From Pantoea eucrina (GTDB lineage Bacteria > Pseudomonadota > Gammaproteobacteria > Enterobacterales > Enterobacteriaceae), in the NCBI RefSeq assembly GCF_002095385.1, contig NZ_MIPP01000004.1, forward strand, positions 1-64,000: a stretch of 64,000 nt of DNA, read 5' to 3'. Shown here one piece after another: positions 15,106 to 24,525 of the stretch. The first letter of the stretch is position 1, and each line of letters begins with the position of its first letter. The notes under the pieces are model-generated. The model saw nothing but the letters and a program-made list of their open reading frames with translations, had not been told where the DNA came from and did not search any database. The translations under genes and the position numbers were made by a program.

Positions 15106-17537
15106 TGACGCCTGCGCCCTCGCGTTATCTGCTGCTGGGCAGCGTACTGATGATCCTGCCCGCGCACGGGCGTGCGGAGAGCTGGTCTGCGCTGCCGCCT
15201 CCGCCCGCGCTGGAAAGCAGCGCACAGGGGCAGCAGCTGATGCTGGAGTTAATTATCAATCAGCGCGCGCGCGGCGATATTGTTGCCGTTGAACATCAGC
15301 AGGATCATTTCTGGCTGCGCCGCAGCGATCTGCTGCAGGCGGGCGTGGCGGCGGAAAAGCTGCCGGATGAGCGGGTCGATCTTCGGCAGCTGCCTGGCGC
15401 GGATGTCACCTATGATGAAACCCGGCAGCGGCTGCTGCTGACGGTGCCGCCGGCCTGGCTGCCGGCGCAGCGGCTCGGGCAGGCTGAGCAGCGTCCCCGC
15501 TTTCCGGCGCGCGCCAGCAACGGGGCGCTGCTGAATTACGACGTTTATCTGACCCACACCGACCGGGCCGGCTCACGTCTCTCCTCGTGGAATGAGTTAC
15601 GGCTGTTCGGCCCGGCAGGACAGTTCTCCTCTAACGGCGTCTATACGCAGCAGCTGAATGGATCGCTCAGCGGTCAGCAGGAGGGATATCTGCGTTACGA
15701 CACCTGGTTCAGCAATGAGAATGAAGACGCCGCGCTCAGCTGGCGGGTGGGCGACCTTATCACTGACGCCCTGAGCTGGAGCAACAGCGTGCGGCTGGGC
15801 GGGGTGCAGATAGCGCGTGATTTCAGCGTGCGTCCCGATTTAGTAACTTATCCGCTGCCTGCCTTCAGCGGCCAGGCGGCGGTGCCCTCCTCGGTCGATC
15901 TGTTTATTAACGGCTATCGCAGTGCGCAAACGGCGGTGCAGCCCGGTCCGTGGTCGCTGACCAACATCCCCTTTGTCAATGGTGCCGGGGATGCGGTGAT
16001 CACCACCACCGATGCGCTGGGGCGTCAGGTCACCACCACGCTGCCCTTTTACGTGTCGGCCAGCCTGTTAAAAAGTGGCCTGTCTGATTACGCCTTCTCT
16101 GCCGGCGCTGTCCGGCAAAATTATGGTGTGAAGAGTGCCGACTACGGCGCTGCCGCTGCCAGTGGCTCCTATCGCTACGGTATCAGCGACTGGCTGACGC
16201 TGGAGTCGCACGCTGAAGGCAGTGATGACGTTGTCATGGGCGGTGCGGGCGGCCTGCTGAAAGCGGGAAGCCTGGGCGTTATCAACGCGGCGGTGGCGCA
16301 GAGCGACGCGCAGGGCCAGAGCGGCACGCAGTACAGCTGGGGATATCAATATAACAACAGCTGGTTCAGCCTTGGCACCCAGCACATTCTGCGCGATACC
16401 ACGTTCAGTAATCTGGCGCTGATCGGCAGCCGCAGTGAAAGCGCCGACAGCCGCTATTCACTCGCGCGTCGCAGCGCACAATATACGGCCAGCCTGTCGC
16501 TCAGCGACTACGGCAGTCTGGGACTCGCTTATCTCGATATCAGCGGCGGCTACGGTGAGCGCACGCGTCTGTGGAACCTGACCTGGAGCAAAAACCTGTG
16601 GGGCAACAGCAGTCTCTATATCTCAGCCAGCCGCGATCGCGACCTCGGTAGCTGGGACGGAGCGATTTCACTGGTGATCCCGTTTGGTGAACAGAGCAGC
16701 GCCTCTGTCAGCGTGGAGCGCGATCGCCAGGGGCGCAGTAACCAGCGGCTGTATGCCTCGCGGGCAATGCCCACTGAGGGGGGAATCGCCTGGGACGCCT
16801 CCTGGGCACGCCAGGGGGGAGACAGCGGCGATTATCGTCAGGGCAGCCTGCGCTATCGCAATAACCGGATCGATACGTCAGCCGGATTCTGGGGCGATGA
16901 TGACAATACAACGCAATGGGCAGATCTCTCCGGTGCGCTGGTGCTGATGGATAACCGCCTCTTTGCTGCTAATGATATCAACGACGCCTTTGTGCTGGTG
17001 AAAACCCGCTATCCCGGCGTGACCGTGCGCTATGAGAACCAGACGATGGGGAAAACTGACGGCCAGGGCTATCTGCTGGTGCCGGCGGTCAGCAGCTACT
17101 ACGGCGCAAAATATGATATCGATACGCTGGATCTGCCTGCCAGTGTCGCCGCGTCCCGGGTTGAGCAGCGCATTGCCGTGAAGCGTAAAAGCGGTTTTCT
17201 GCTCGACTTCCCGATTGAGCCGCTGCGCGCCGCCAGCGTTATTTTGCACGACACGCGCGGTCAGCCGCTGCCGCTTGCCAGTCAGGTGCTGCGCGCAGGT
17301 AAAGAGAGCAGCTATGTGGGCTGGGATGGCATCGTCTGGCTGGAGAATTTGCAGGCGCGTAATACGCTGCAGGTTATCACGCCCGATGGCCGTCAGTGTG
17401 AAACCACGTTCAGCGTCGCGCGCGGCGAACCAGAGGCGCTGAAGACCTATGGCCCGCTGGTCTGCGCGCTACCTCTCCCGCAGCCCGGCGCCGGTGCGCT
17501 GGCGCAGACACCCTCAGCAGGATTACAACATGATTAA
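15105..17537 (+). CDS. Csu-type outer-membrane usher
   Basis: This is the outer-membrane usher of the pilus, CsuD position, 810 residues. A signal peptide ends GRA-E (about residue 24). The N-terminal domain binds chaperone-subunit complexes, and the 24-strand barrel with internal plug domain follows (VPSSVDLFINGYRSAQTAVQPGPW is the conserved plug-proximal segment). C-terminal domains lie after about residue 650 (VTVRYENQTMGKTDGQGYLLVPAV). A cysteine pair near the C-terminus (RQCETTF and LVCALPL) is typical of ushers. Length agrees with the family (about 800-840). It starts inside the chaperone stop and ends eight bases inside the tip-adhesin gene. Confidence 0.93.
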   Translation: MTPAPSRYLLLGSVLMILPAHGRAESWSALPPPPALESSAQGQQLMLELIINQRARGDIVAVEHQQDHFWLRRSDLLQAGVAAEKLPDERVDLRQLPGADVTYDETRQRLLLTVPPAWLPAQRLGQAEQRPRFPARASNGALLNYDVYLTHTDRAGSRLSSWNELRLFGPAGQFSSNGVYTQQLNGSLSGQQEGYLRYDTWFSNENEDAALSWRVGDLITDALSWSNSVRLGGVQIARDFSVRPDLVTYPLPAFSGQAAVPSSVDLFINGYRSAQTAVQPGPWSLTNIPFVNGAGDAVITTTDALGRQVTTTLPFYVSASLLKSGLSDYAFSAGAVRQNYGVKSADYGAAAASGSYRYGISDWLTLESHAEGSDDVVMGGAGGLLKAGSLGVINAAVAQSDAQGQSGTQYSWGYQYNNSWFSLGTQHILRDTTFSNLALIGSRSESADSRYSLARRSAQYTASLSLSDYGSLGLAYLDISGGYGERTRLWNLTWSKNLWGNSSLYISASRDRDLGSWDGAISLVIPFGEQSSASVSVERDRQGRSNQRLYASRAMPTEGGIAWDASWARQGGDSGDYRQGSLRYRNNRIDTSAGFWGDDDNTTQWADLSGALVLMDNRLFAANDINDAFVLVKTRYPGVTVRYENQTMGKTDGQGYLLVPAVSSYYGAKYDIDTLDLPASVAASRVEQRIAVKRKSGFLLDFPIEPLRAASVILHDTRGQPLPLASQVLRAGKESSYVGWDGIVWLENLQARNTLQVITPDGRQCETTFSVARGEPEALKTYGPLVCALPLPQPGAGALAQTPSAGLQHD

Positions 17538-18492
17538 GTTACTATTGATGCTGGCATTGCTGCTGCCCGGCGCCAGCTATGCGCTCTGCCCGCTCTCCGC
17601 TTCGCCGGCCAGCTTTGGCAGCCAGACCACTTTTTCTGTGCAATCTCAGGTTATCCCCACGTCCGCCAATACGAATGTCAACTGCGGCTCCGCCACGCTT
17701 AATCTGCTGGGCAACGACTACATTGCCTATGCGTTTACCGCTGCCAGCTACCTGAACGGGACCCGCGCCATGCTGAAAGCGAGCGCCGGCGGCAGCGATA
17801 ACGTTCCGATCCAGCTTTGTGTCGACAGCGCCTGCGCCACCGAACTGCGTCAGGGCAACAGCTACCGCTGGAACGCCTCGGCGCTGCTGGCGCTGGGCAA
17901 CAGCCTCAACTTCACTATCCCGCTCTATTTCCGCACCGTGCCGGGCCAGGTGATTGCGGCAGGCACATACACCACCACCCTGACGCTGACAGTCAGCTAC
18001 AGCGTCTGTACCAGCGCCGGCGTGGCCGGAATATGTCTGGGAACCGTGCAAACCAGCAGCGGCACCGCCCTGCCGCTGACCGTGACGCTGGTGGTCACCA
18101 ACGACTGCACCACTATTACCGCCCCGAACCTCAACTTTGGCAGCGCGCCGCTGGCGGGTAGCTTCTCTGCCGTTCAGCAGACCATCAGCGTGGTCTGCTC
18201 TAAAGGGAGCACCTATAGCGTTGGGCTGAGCAACGGCAATAATTTCAGCGGCACCGCGCGGCAGATGGCAAATGGAGCCAGCCGGCTGGCCTATGACATT
18301 TATAAAGACGCAGCCACGACCTCGCGCTGGGGACCCTCCGGCAGCGATCGCTGGAGCAGCACAACGTCAACCTCGCTTAATCCCGATACGGTAACGCGCA
18401 ACTTTACCTACACGGCCCGGATACTGACGACGCAGGCGACGCCGGCAGCCGGAAACTACACGGATAACGTGGTGGTGGACGTGGCGTTTTAG
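17530..18492 (+). CDS. Csu-type tip adhesin with two spore coat U domains
   Basis: This is the last gene of the fimbrial operon, 320 residues, CsuE-like. The start ATG at 17530 overlaps the usher stop by eight bases and gives a clean signal peptide ending GASYA-L at about residue 18. There are two spore-coat-U modules, about 19-160 and 185-320. The first resembles an adhesin lectin-like domain and the second a pilin domain that ends AGNYTDNVVVDVAF. Six or more cysteines suggest several disulfides. By analogy with CsuE it would bind hydrophobic surfaces at the pilus tip. A longer upstream reading of the frame is discarded because it lacks a signal peptide. Confidence 0.88.
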   Translation: MIKLLLMLALLLPGASYALCPLSASPASFGSQTTFSVQSQVIPTSANTNVNCGSATLNLLGNDYIAYAFTAASYLNGTRAMLKASAGGSDNVPIQLCVDSACATELRQGNSYRWNASALLALGNSLNFTIPLYFRTVPGQVIAAGTYTTTLTLTVSYSVCTSAGVAGICLGTVQTSSGTALPLTVTLVVTNDCTTITAPNLNFGSAPLAGSFSAVQQTISVVCSKGSTYSVGLSNGNNFSGTARQMANGASRLAYDIYKDAATTSRWGPSGSDRWSSTTSTSLNPDTVTRNFTYTARILTTQATPAAGNYTDNVVVDVAF

Positions 18493-18532
18493 CGGGGGAG
18501 AGAGCCGGCCGCAGGGCGCGGCCGGAAAAGCA

Positions 18533-19855
18533 TCAGAGTGAGGCGCTGGCGGGCGTTACCGCGTGGCGCTGCTGATACTGTCTCACCATCCGGCCAATCA
18601 GCAGTGTGCCTGCCAGTCCGCAGACGGCAGCAAATGAGAGCCAGATGCCGGGCATCGCTTTATCGCCGGTGGCATGAATAAGGTAGCTGGAGATGGCTGG
18701 CGTAAAGCCGCCAAACAGTGCGGTCGCCAGGCTGTAGGCCAGGGAAAAGCCGGATGCGCGCACCTCTGCCGGCATAATCTCTGCCAGATAGACCACCATG
18801 GCACCGTTGTAGCTGGCATAGAGAAAAGAGAGCCACAGCTCCGCTTCGACCAGATGCGCAAAGCTCGCGGAACCGGTGAGCCAGTGCAGCACCGGCCAGG
18901 CCGTCAGGATCATTAGCACGGTAAAGATAATCAGCAGCGGCCGCCGTCCGACCCGATCGGAAAGTGCCCCCATAACCGGCAGCCAGAAGAGATTGGATAT
19001 CCCGACAAACAGCGTGACCAGAAAGCTCTGCTTATCGCTCATCATCAGCACCGTTTTGCCAAAGGTTGGCGTGAAAGCGGTGATCATGTAGAACATAACG
19101 GTGGTGGTGACCACCATCAGCATGCCCGCCAGCACCAGCGCCCAGTTCTGTCCGACTGACCGCACAATCTGGCGCATCGAAGGATGCGTTTTACGCTGGC
19201 TGAACGCCTCTGTCTCCTCCAGCATGCGGCGGATCCAGAACAGAAACGGCACAATCATACAGCCCACCACAAACGGAATACGCCAGCCCCATTCGGTAAC
19301 GGCCTCTTTTGCCAGTATATGATTCAGCCCCAGTCCCAGCAGCGCAGCGAAAATCACCGCCACCTGCTGACTGCCTGACTGCCAGCTGACCCAGAACCCT
19401 TTACGTCCTTTGGGCGCAGCTTCTGCGAGATAGACTGAGACGCCGCCGAGTTCTACCCCCGCGGAGAAGCCCTGCAGCAGGCGTCCGAGCAGGATCAAAA
19501 TTGGTGCCGCAGCGCCAAGCGTGGCGTAACCCGGCACCAGCGCAATGGTCAGTGTGCCAATCGCCATCAGCCCCAGCGTCAGCAGCAGGCCTTTGCGCCG
19601 GCCGTGATGGTCGATATAGGCACCCAGCACAATGGCGCCCAGCGGACGCATAAGAAATCCGGCGCCGAAGGTCATCAGCGTCAGCATCAGAGAGGCAAAG
19701 GGATCGTCGCCGGGAAAAAAGGTTTTCGCGATGGCGGTGGCGTAGTAGCCAAAGACCATAAAATCATACATCTCAAGAAAGTTACCGCTGGTAACGCTAA
19801 AGATGGTTTTCGCCCCGCTGCGCGCAGGTTTTTGCAGAGATAACTGGCTGCTCAT
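18533..19855 (-). CDS. Citrate/tricarballylate-type MFS proton symporter
   Basis: This is a major facilitator superfamily metabolite:H+ symporter of 440 residues with 12 predicted membrane segments. It closely resembles CitA (citrate-proton symporter) and TcuC (tricarballylate): [19 protein letters not shown] in helix 1, [10 protein letters not shown] in loop 2-3, [21 protein letters not shown] in helix 4-5 and EWGWRIPF after helix 6. The substrate is therefore probably a tricarboxylate, but close paralogues differ and no catabolic genes are adjacent. It is a single leftward gene with a good CRP site about 50 bp upstream. Confidence 0.82.
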   Translation of the reverse strand: MSSQLSLQKPARSGAKTIFSVTSGNFLEMYDFMVFGYYATAIAKTFFPGDDPFASLMLTLMTFGAGFLMRPLGAIVLGAYIDHHGRRKGLLLTLGLMAIGTLTIALVPGYATLGAAAPILILLGRLLQGFSAGVELGGVSVYLAEAAPKGRKGFWVSWQSGSQQVAVIFAALLGLGLNHILAKEAVTEWGWRIPFVVGCMIVPFLFWIRRMLEETEAFSQRKTHPSMRQIVRSVGQNWALVLAGMLMVVTTTVMFYMITAFTPTFGKTVLMMSDKQSFLVTLFVGISNLFWLPVMGALSDRVGRRPLLIIFTVLMILTAWPVLHWLTGSASFAHLVEAELWLSFLYASYNGAMVVYLAEIMPAEVRASGFSLAYSLATALFGGFTPAISSYLIHATGDKAMPGIWLSFAAVCGLAGTLLIGRMVRQYQQRHAVTPASASL

Positions 19856-19906
19856 ACTGTCCTTCCTGGTTTTTTACCCGTTGTAGCCTGCTCAGCCAGG
19901 AATGAA

Positions 19907-19922
19907 TGTGATCTGAATCACC
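19907..19922 (-). promoter_or_regulatory. CRP-like site upstream of tricarboxylate symporter
   Basis: The sequence TGTGA-N6-TCACC matches the CRP consensus at nine of ten defined positions, 52 bp upstream of the symporter start. It suggests catabolite activation of the carrier. Confidence 0.6.
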
Positions 19923-20007
19923 ATTGTGCTTTACAAAGACTGACAAAAGGTAACAGGAAATTAACAATGCGGGGCGGTTCTGACAGCCGCTCTGCAGAAA
20001 GCAGATA

Positions 20008-20040
20008 TAAAAAAAGCCGCTGTTATCAGCGGCTTTCTCT
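20008..20040 (-). terminator. Rho-independent terminator of exbBD
   Basis: On the minus strand the hairpin AAAGCCGCTG-ATAA-CAGCGGCTTT runs into a T tract, 18 bases past the exbD stop. Confidence 0.9.
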
Positions 20041-20057
20041 TCGGCAAAACAGTCCGG

Positions 20058-20480
20058 CTATTTGCCGGCCGTTTCCATTCCCATCAGGCCAATCTTCAGA
20101 TAGCCCGCTGCGCGCAGCTGGTCCATCACCGCCATCAGCGTGGCATAGTCCACTGATTGATCGGCCTGGAAGAAGATAGTGGTCTGCTTATCTCCCGCGG
20201 TCTGCGCAGTCAGCGCGTTTACCAGCGTCTCTTTCGTCACCGCATCATTGCCGATATAGATCTGCTTATCCGCTTTGATTGAGAGATAGACCGGCTTCTC
20301 CGGACGCGGCTGCGGTGCGCTGGTGGACGCTGGCAGGTTAACGCGTACATCTACCGTTGCCAGCGGTGCCGCCACCATAAAGATAATCAGCAGCACCAGC
20401 ATAACGTCGATAAACGGCGTGACGTTAATCTCATGCATTTCGCTGTCGCCAGCGGCCTCATCGTTTAAACGCATCGCCAT
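20058..20480 (-). CDS. exbD: TonB-system accessory protein ExbD
   Basis: ExbD is the single-span inner-membrane partner of ExbB. Together they convert the proton gradient into work by TonB for siderophore and B12 uptake across the outer membrane. The transmembrane segment INVTPFIDVMLVLLIIFMVA contains the essential proton-path aspartate, and the periplasmic domain follows. It is 140 residues (E. coli 141) and begins five bases after the exbB stop. A terminator follows. Confidence 0.97.
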   Translation of the reverse strand: MAMRLNDEAAGDSEMHEINVTPFIDVMLVLLIIFMVAAPLATVDVRVNLPASTSAPQPRPEKPVYLSIKADKQIYIGNDAVTKETLVNALTAQTAGDKQTTIFFQADQSVDYATLMAVMDQLRAAGYLKIGLMGMETAGK

Positions 20481-20485
20481 AATGA

Positions 20486-21232
20486 TTATCCTGCGCGCAG
20501 CTTATGCGTAGCGGCCGGACGGCTGGTTTCCGCCGCGACGTGCGCCGTGCCGAGATCGAGATCGCGGCTTTGCAGCAGCAGCACCTGGGCTGCGACGTCA
20601 CCCAGCGACGCTTTATAATTGGCAATCATGCGCGCAAAAACGTTGTAAATAACCACGGCAGGAATAGCGGCAACCAGGCCGACTGCTGTCGCCAGCAGCG
20701 CTTCAGCAATGCCAGGCGCGACCACGGCAAGATTGGTAGTCTGCGTTTTAGCGATGCCGATAAAGCTATTCATAATGCCCCATACGGTACCGAACAGGCC
20801 GATAAAAGGCGCCACGGAACCGATGGTTGCCAGAAAACCATTGCCGCGCCCGGCATGACGACCGAACGCCCCTACCCGACGCTCAAGGCGAAAACTGGTG
20901 CGATCCTTGATGCCCGCCAGATCGTCTGTGCCCGCTGACAGCGTCAGCTCCTCGCGCGCATCGGCCAGCAGTACAGCACTGTGACTGCTGGCTTTAAAGC
21001 TCTCTGCCGTACGGTAAGCGTCAGCCAGCGAGCGTGCTGCGCCCAGCGCCTGCTGCTCTTTTTTCAGGCGACGTTTCGCGGCGCTCAGTTCAGCATATTT
21101 GCCAAAAAAGATGGCCCAGGTCACGACGGATGCCAGTAACAGGCCAATCATGACAATTTTAACCACGATGTCGGCATGCTGGTACATCCCCCAGACGGAG
21201 AGGTCTGTCTGCATTAAATCACTGGCTACCAC
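20486..21232 (-). CDS. exbB: TonB-system motor protein ExbB
   Basis: ExbB is the pentameric proton-channel scaffold of the TonB motor, with three membrane helices. The start is a GTG at 21232 with GGAG seven bases upstream; it gives VVASDLMQTDLSVWGMYQHADIV, aligning with E. coli MGNNLMQTDLSVWG, and 248 residues (E. coli 244). The conserved GTVWGIMNSFIGI and PGIAEALLATAVGLVAAIPAVV helices are present. A candidate -10 box (TATGAT, minus strand 21278-21283) and a Fur-like box at 21304-21322 lie upstream, so iron repression is likely. exbD follows after five bases. Confidence 0.96.
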   Translation of the reverse strand: MVASDLMQTDLSVWGMYQHADIVVKIVMIGLLLASVVTWAIFFGKYAELSAAKRRLKKEQQALGAARSLADAYRTAESFKASSHSAVLLADAREELTLSAGTDDLAGIKDRTSFRLERRVGAFGRHAGRGNGFLATIGSVAPFIGLFGTVWGIMNSFIGIAKTQTTNLAVVAPGIAEALLATAVGLVAAIPAVVIYNVFARMIANYKASLGDVAAQVLLLQSRDLDLGTAHVAAETSRPAATHKLRAG

Positions 21233-21303
21233 GCTGCATCTCCAGATTCTGTTGTAGAGTTCACGACTGAAGAGACGATCATAGCAAAAAAAAGGATCTA
21301 AGT

Positions 21304-21322
21304 GATAGTCGTTCTCATTACT
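21304..21322 (-). promoter_or_regulatory. Fur-like box of exbBD
   Basis: The plus-strand sequence GATAGTCGTTCTCATTACT matches the 19-bp Fur consensus GATAATGATAATCATTATC at 12 positions. It overlaps the expected -35 region for exbB, which has a -10 at 21278-21283. The E. coli exbB promoter is Fur-controlled too. Confidence 0.6.
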
Positions 21323-21460
21323 ATTTACAAAGCAGCGCCCGCTGCTGCTGTGCCTGCACTGCCGGGCTGGTGCCACTCTGATAATCGGTAAACAGGCTCA
21401 ACCCCTCCCCTGATTCGTGGTAACGTGAATGCTTTGTAAGATGGGTCAGGACAGGCAGTG

Positions 21461-22651
21461 ATGGCTACGAAAAAACTGGATACCGCGCTGGTGAGCGCAG
21501 GACGTAATAAACGTTATACGCAGGGCGCGGTGAACAGCGTAATACAGCGCGCCTCATCCCTGGTTTTTGATACCGTCGCGGATAAACAGCGCGCCACCGC
21601 CGGGCGGGCTGAAGGCGAACTCTTTTATGGCCGTCGCGGCACGCTTACGCACTTTTCGCTGCAGGATGCGATGACCGAACTGGAAGGTGGCGCAGGCTGT
21701 GCACTCTATCCCTGCGGCGCAGCCGCCGTTGCCAACGCCATTCTGGCGTTTGTTGAAGCGGGCGATCACGTGCTGATGAGCGGAGCGGTCTACGAACCGA
21801 CGCAGGATTTCTGCAGCAAAATCCTCACCAAAATGCAGGTCACCACCACCTGGTTTAATCACTGTATTGGCAGTGAGATCGGTGAACTGGTGCAGCCCAA
21901 TACCCGCGTGGTGTTTCTTGAGTCGCCGGCGTCGGTGACGATGGAAGTGCAGGATATCCCGGCGATTGTTGCCGCCGTACGTGCCAAAGCGCCCGAGGCG
22001 ATTATCATGCTGGACAATACCTGGGCGGCGGGCGTGCTGTTTAACGCGCTGTCGTTCGGGATTGATATTTCTATCCAGGCCGGCACCAAATATATCATTG
22101 GTCACAGCGACGCCATGATTGGCACCGCGGTGGCCAACGCCCGCTGCTGGCCGCAGCTGCGTGAGAACTCTTACCTGATGGGGCAGATGGTCGATGCGGA
22201 TACGGCCTATATGGCGAGCCGCGGTCTGCGCACCTTAGGCACCCGCCTGCGCCAGCACGAAGAGAGCGCGCTGCAGGTGGCGGAGTGGCTGACTGGCCGG
22301 CCTGAAGTGGCGCGGGTCAATCATCCGGCGCTGGCGCAGAGCCCGGGACACCGTTTCTGGCAGCGCGACTTCAGCGGCAGCAGCGGCCTGTTTTCATTTG
22401 TGCTGCATGAGCGGCTGGATGCGCAGCAGCTGGCAAATTATCTCGATCGCTTCCATCATTTCAGCATGGCCTATTCGTGGGGCGGTTATGAGTCGCTGAT
22501 TCTGGCCAGCCAGCCCGAAGAGCTGGCGGCGATTCGCCCGGCAGGCGGCGTCGACTTTACGGGCACGCTGATACGTCTGCATATCGGTCTGGAGCACGTC
22601 AGCGACCTGCTGGTCGATCTGCAGGCGGGTTTTGACCGCTTAACGAATTAA
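21461..22651 (+). CDS. metC: Cystathionine beta-lyase
   Basis: MetC is a PLP enzyme that cleaves cystathionine to homocysteine, pyruvate and ammonia in methionine synthesis. The start at 21461 ([15 protein letters not shown]) gives 396 residues (E. coli 395). The PLP-binding lysine is Lys210 in [12 protein letters not shown], and the cofactor-phosphate tyrosine and arginine lie in ELFYGRRGT. It is divergent from exbBD, as in E. coli, with yghB downstream. I could not recognise a convincing MetJ box array upstream. Confidence 0.96.
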   Translation: MATKKLDTALVSAGRNKRYTQGAVNSVIQRASSLVFDTVADKQRATAGRAEGELFYGRRGTLTHFSLQDAMTELEGGAGCALYPCGAAAVANAILAFVEAGDHVLMSGAVYEPTQDFCSKILTKMQVTTTWFNHCIGSEIGELVQPNTRVVFLESPASVTMEVQDIPAIVAAVRAKAPEAIIMLDNTWAAGVLFNALSFGIDISIQAGTKYIIGHSDAMIGTAVANARCWPQLRENSYLMGQMVDADTAYMASRGLRTLGTRLRQHEESALQVAEWLTGRPEVARVNHPALAQSPGHRFWQRDFSGSSGLFSFVLHERLDAQQLANYLDRFHHFSMAYSWGGYESLILASQPEELAAIRPAGGVDFTGTLIRLHIGLEHVSDLLVDLQAGFDRLTN

Positions 22652-22748
22652 ACCAACCTTCAACCATCCGTGGCTCGCCGTGTCAGATCAACGCGCCGGC
22701 GGCTGCGGAGGGCTACTATAAAAGCCTTGTAACTCGACGGGATAGCAG

Positions 22749-23411
22749 ATGGGTGTTTTACATGAGATTGTCCAGGCGCTCTGGCATCAGGATTTTGCTG
22801 CGCTGGCCAATCCGGATGTCGTATGGATCGTCTACGGCGTGATGTTTCTGACGCTGTTTCTGGAAAATGGCTTGCTGCCGGCGTCGTTTCTGCCGGGTGA
22901 CAGCCTGCTGCTGCTGGCGGGCGCCATGATTGCTAAAGGCGTAATGGACTTTGTGCCGACCATGGTGATCCTGACCACTGCCGCCAGCCTCGGCTGCTGG
23001 CTGAGCTATCTGCAGGGGCGCTGGCTGGGCAATACAAAGCTGGTCAAAAGCTGGCTGATGCATCTGCCCGCGCAGTACCATCAGCGCGCCTGGCATCTGT
23101 TTAACCGCCACGGCCTGATGGCGCTGCTGGTGGGCCGTTTCCTGGCGTTTGTGCGCACGCTGCTGCCTACCATGGCGGGTATCTCCGGACTGCGTAACAG
23201 CCGTTTTCAGCTGTTTAACTGGTTAAGCGGCGTGTTATGGGTCGGCATTGTCGTTACGATGGGCTACGGCATCAGCCAGGTGCCGTTTATCAAGCGGCAT
23301 GAAGATCAGGTTATGGCTATTCTGATGATCCTGCCGCTGGTGCTGCTGTTTACCGGGCTGGCCGGCAGCATTGTGGTGATCTGGAAAAAACGCCGTCAGA
23401 AAACCTCTTAA
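22749..23411 (+). CDS. yghB: DedA-family membrane protein YghB
   Basis: This is an inner-membrane DedA/Tvp38-superfamily protein, 220 residues, implicated in polyprenyl-phosphate or phospholipid transport and needed (redundantly with YqjA) for cell division and drug tolerance. The family motif F..R..P..R..... is seen as [18 protein letters not shown], and the acidic segment [15 protein letters not shown] is present. About five hydrophobic segments and a basic tail (KKRRQK) are visible. Gene order metC-yghB-yqhC matches E. coli. Confidence 0.94.
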   Translation: MGVLHEIVQALWHQDFAALANPDVVWIVYGVMFLTLFLENGLLPASFLPGDSLLLLAGAMIAKGVMDFVPTMVILTTAASLGCWLSYLQGRWLGNTKLVKSWLMHLPAQYHQRAWHLFNRHGLMALLVGRFLAFVRTLLPTMAGISGLRNSRFQLFNWLSGVLWVGIVVTMGYGISQVPFIKRHEDQVMAILMILPLVLLFTGLAGSIVVIWKKRRQKTS

Positions 23412-23414
23412 TTA

Positions 23415-24332
23415 TCACGCCGCGTCAAACGGCAGCGTCTGCACCGTTTGACGCGCGCGGCTGACCTCTTCACCCGGCGTTGTGCCAAACAGCCGTTTGA
23501 ACTCCCGGGAAAACTGTGACGGACTCTCATACCCTACCCGCAGCGCGGCTGTACTCGCCTTTACGCCATCCTGCAGCATCATCAGCCGCGCCTGATGCAA
23601 ACGATAGCGTTTGAGGTACTGCAGCGGGGACGTCTGCGTTACCGCCTTAAAGTTGTGGTGAAAAGCGGATACGCTCATGTTGACCTCGGCCGCCAGCGTC
23701 TCAACGCTCAGGCTGCCGGCAAAGTGCGTTTCTATCCGCCGCAGCGCGCGCGCAATCTGACTGAACTGCGTCTGCCGGTTAACCAGCGACAGCAGCGCCC
23801 CGCCAATCGGACCGGTGAGCACATAATAAAGGATTTCCCGTACCAGCTGCGGGCCAAGCACCCGTGCATCGCGCGGATGGCTCATCACATCCAGCAGCCG
23901 CTCTGCGGCACACAGCATCTCTTCGCTCAGCCAGGCAGAATGAATACCCGAGGTCTGCACCGCGGGCTGAAACTGCTCATCATCACCGATATCCAGCAGC
24001 AGATCCTGCAGCGAAGCGGTATCCACGCTCAGACACATGCCCGCCAGCGGCGCATCGGGCGTGGCTTCCGTTTCGCACTCAACCGGCAGCGGCACCGTCA
24101 GCATCAGATATTTACTGGCGTCATAGTGAAAGACCGTGCTGCCGAGATAGCCGGTTTTGCGTCCCTGAAACAGGATCACAATGCCGGGCTGATACATCAT
24201 CGGCGTCCGCGGCAGCGTTTCGCTGGCGTAAATGAGCCGGACATTTTTCACTGCACAGTGCGGTTTTTGCGGGTCGCACATTAGCGCGATGACCCGGCGG
24301 GCAAGCTGGCGACACAGGGCGTCATGGGACAT
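23415..24332 (-). CDS. yqhC: AraC-family regulator YqhC
   Basis: This is an AraC/XylS-type transcription factor. Residues about 1-185 form the AraC_N (cupin-like) sensor domain, and residues about 200-295 hold two helix-turn-helix motifs ([22 protein letters not shown] and [21 protein letters not shown]). In E. coli YqhC responds to electrophilic aldehydes and activates yqhD-dkgA. Here dkgA is divergent and yqhD is missing, so the target set is reduced. The start at 24332 ([10 protein letters not shown]) has GGAAAG just upstream; the frame is open 12 codons further. Confidence 0.9.
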   Translation of the reverse strand: MSHDALCRQLARRVIALMCDPQKPHCAVKNVRLIYASETLPRTPMMYQPGIVILFQGRKTGYLGSTVFHYDASKYLMLTVPLPVECETEATPDAPLAGMCLSVDTASLQDLLLDIGDDEQFQPAVQTSGIHSAWLSEEMLCAAERLLDVMSHPRDARVLGPQLVREILYYVLTGPIGGALLSLVNRQTQFSQIARALRRIETHFAGSLSVETLAAEVNMSVSAFHHNFKAVTQTSPLQYLKRYRLHQARLMMLQDGVKASTAALRVGYESPSQFSREFKRLFGTTPGEEVSRARQTVQTLPFDAA

Positions 24333-24525
24333 GGCGGCTTTCCGGATAAAAAATTCAGTGTGCCGCAACGCTGCACAAAGCTCTACTCCCCTGGAGGATC
24401 AGGCAAGATTTTTGCAGAAAAGGGTCAGAGTCCGCTCTGGCAGAGCGATCCGCACTGCACGTTTGTTGTCTAGACTTAAGCACACAGTTTTTCCATTCAG
24501 CGATCGCAATGAAAAAGGAGCCCCT

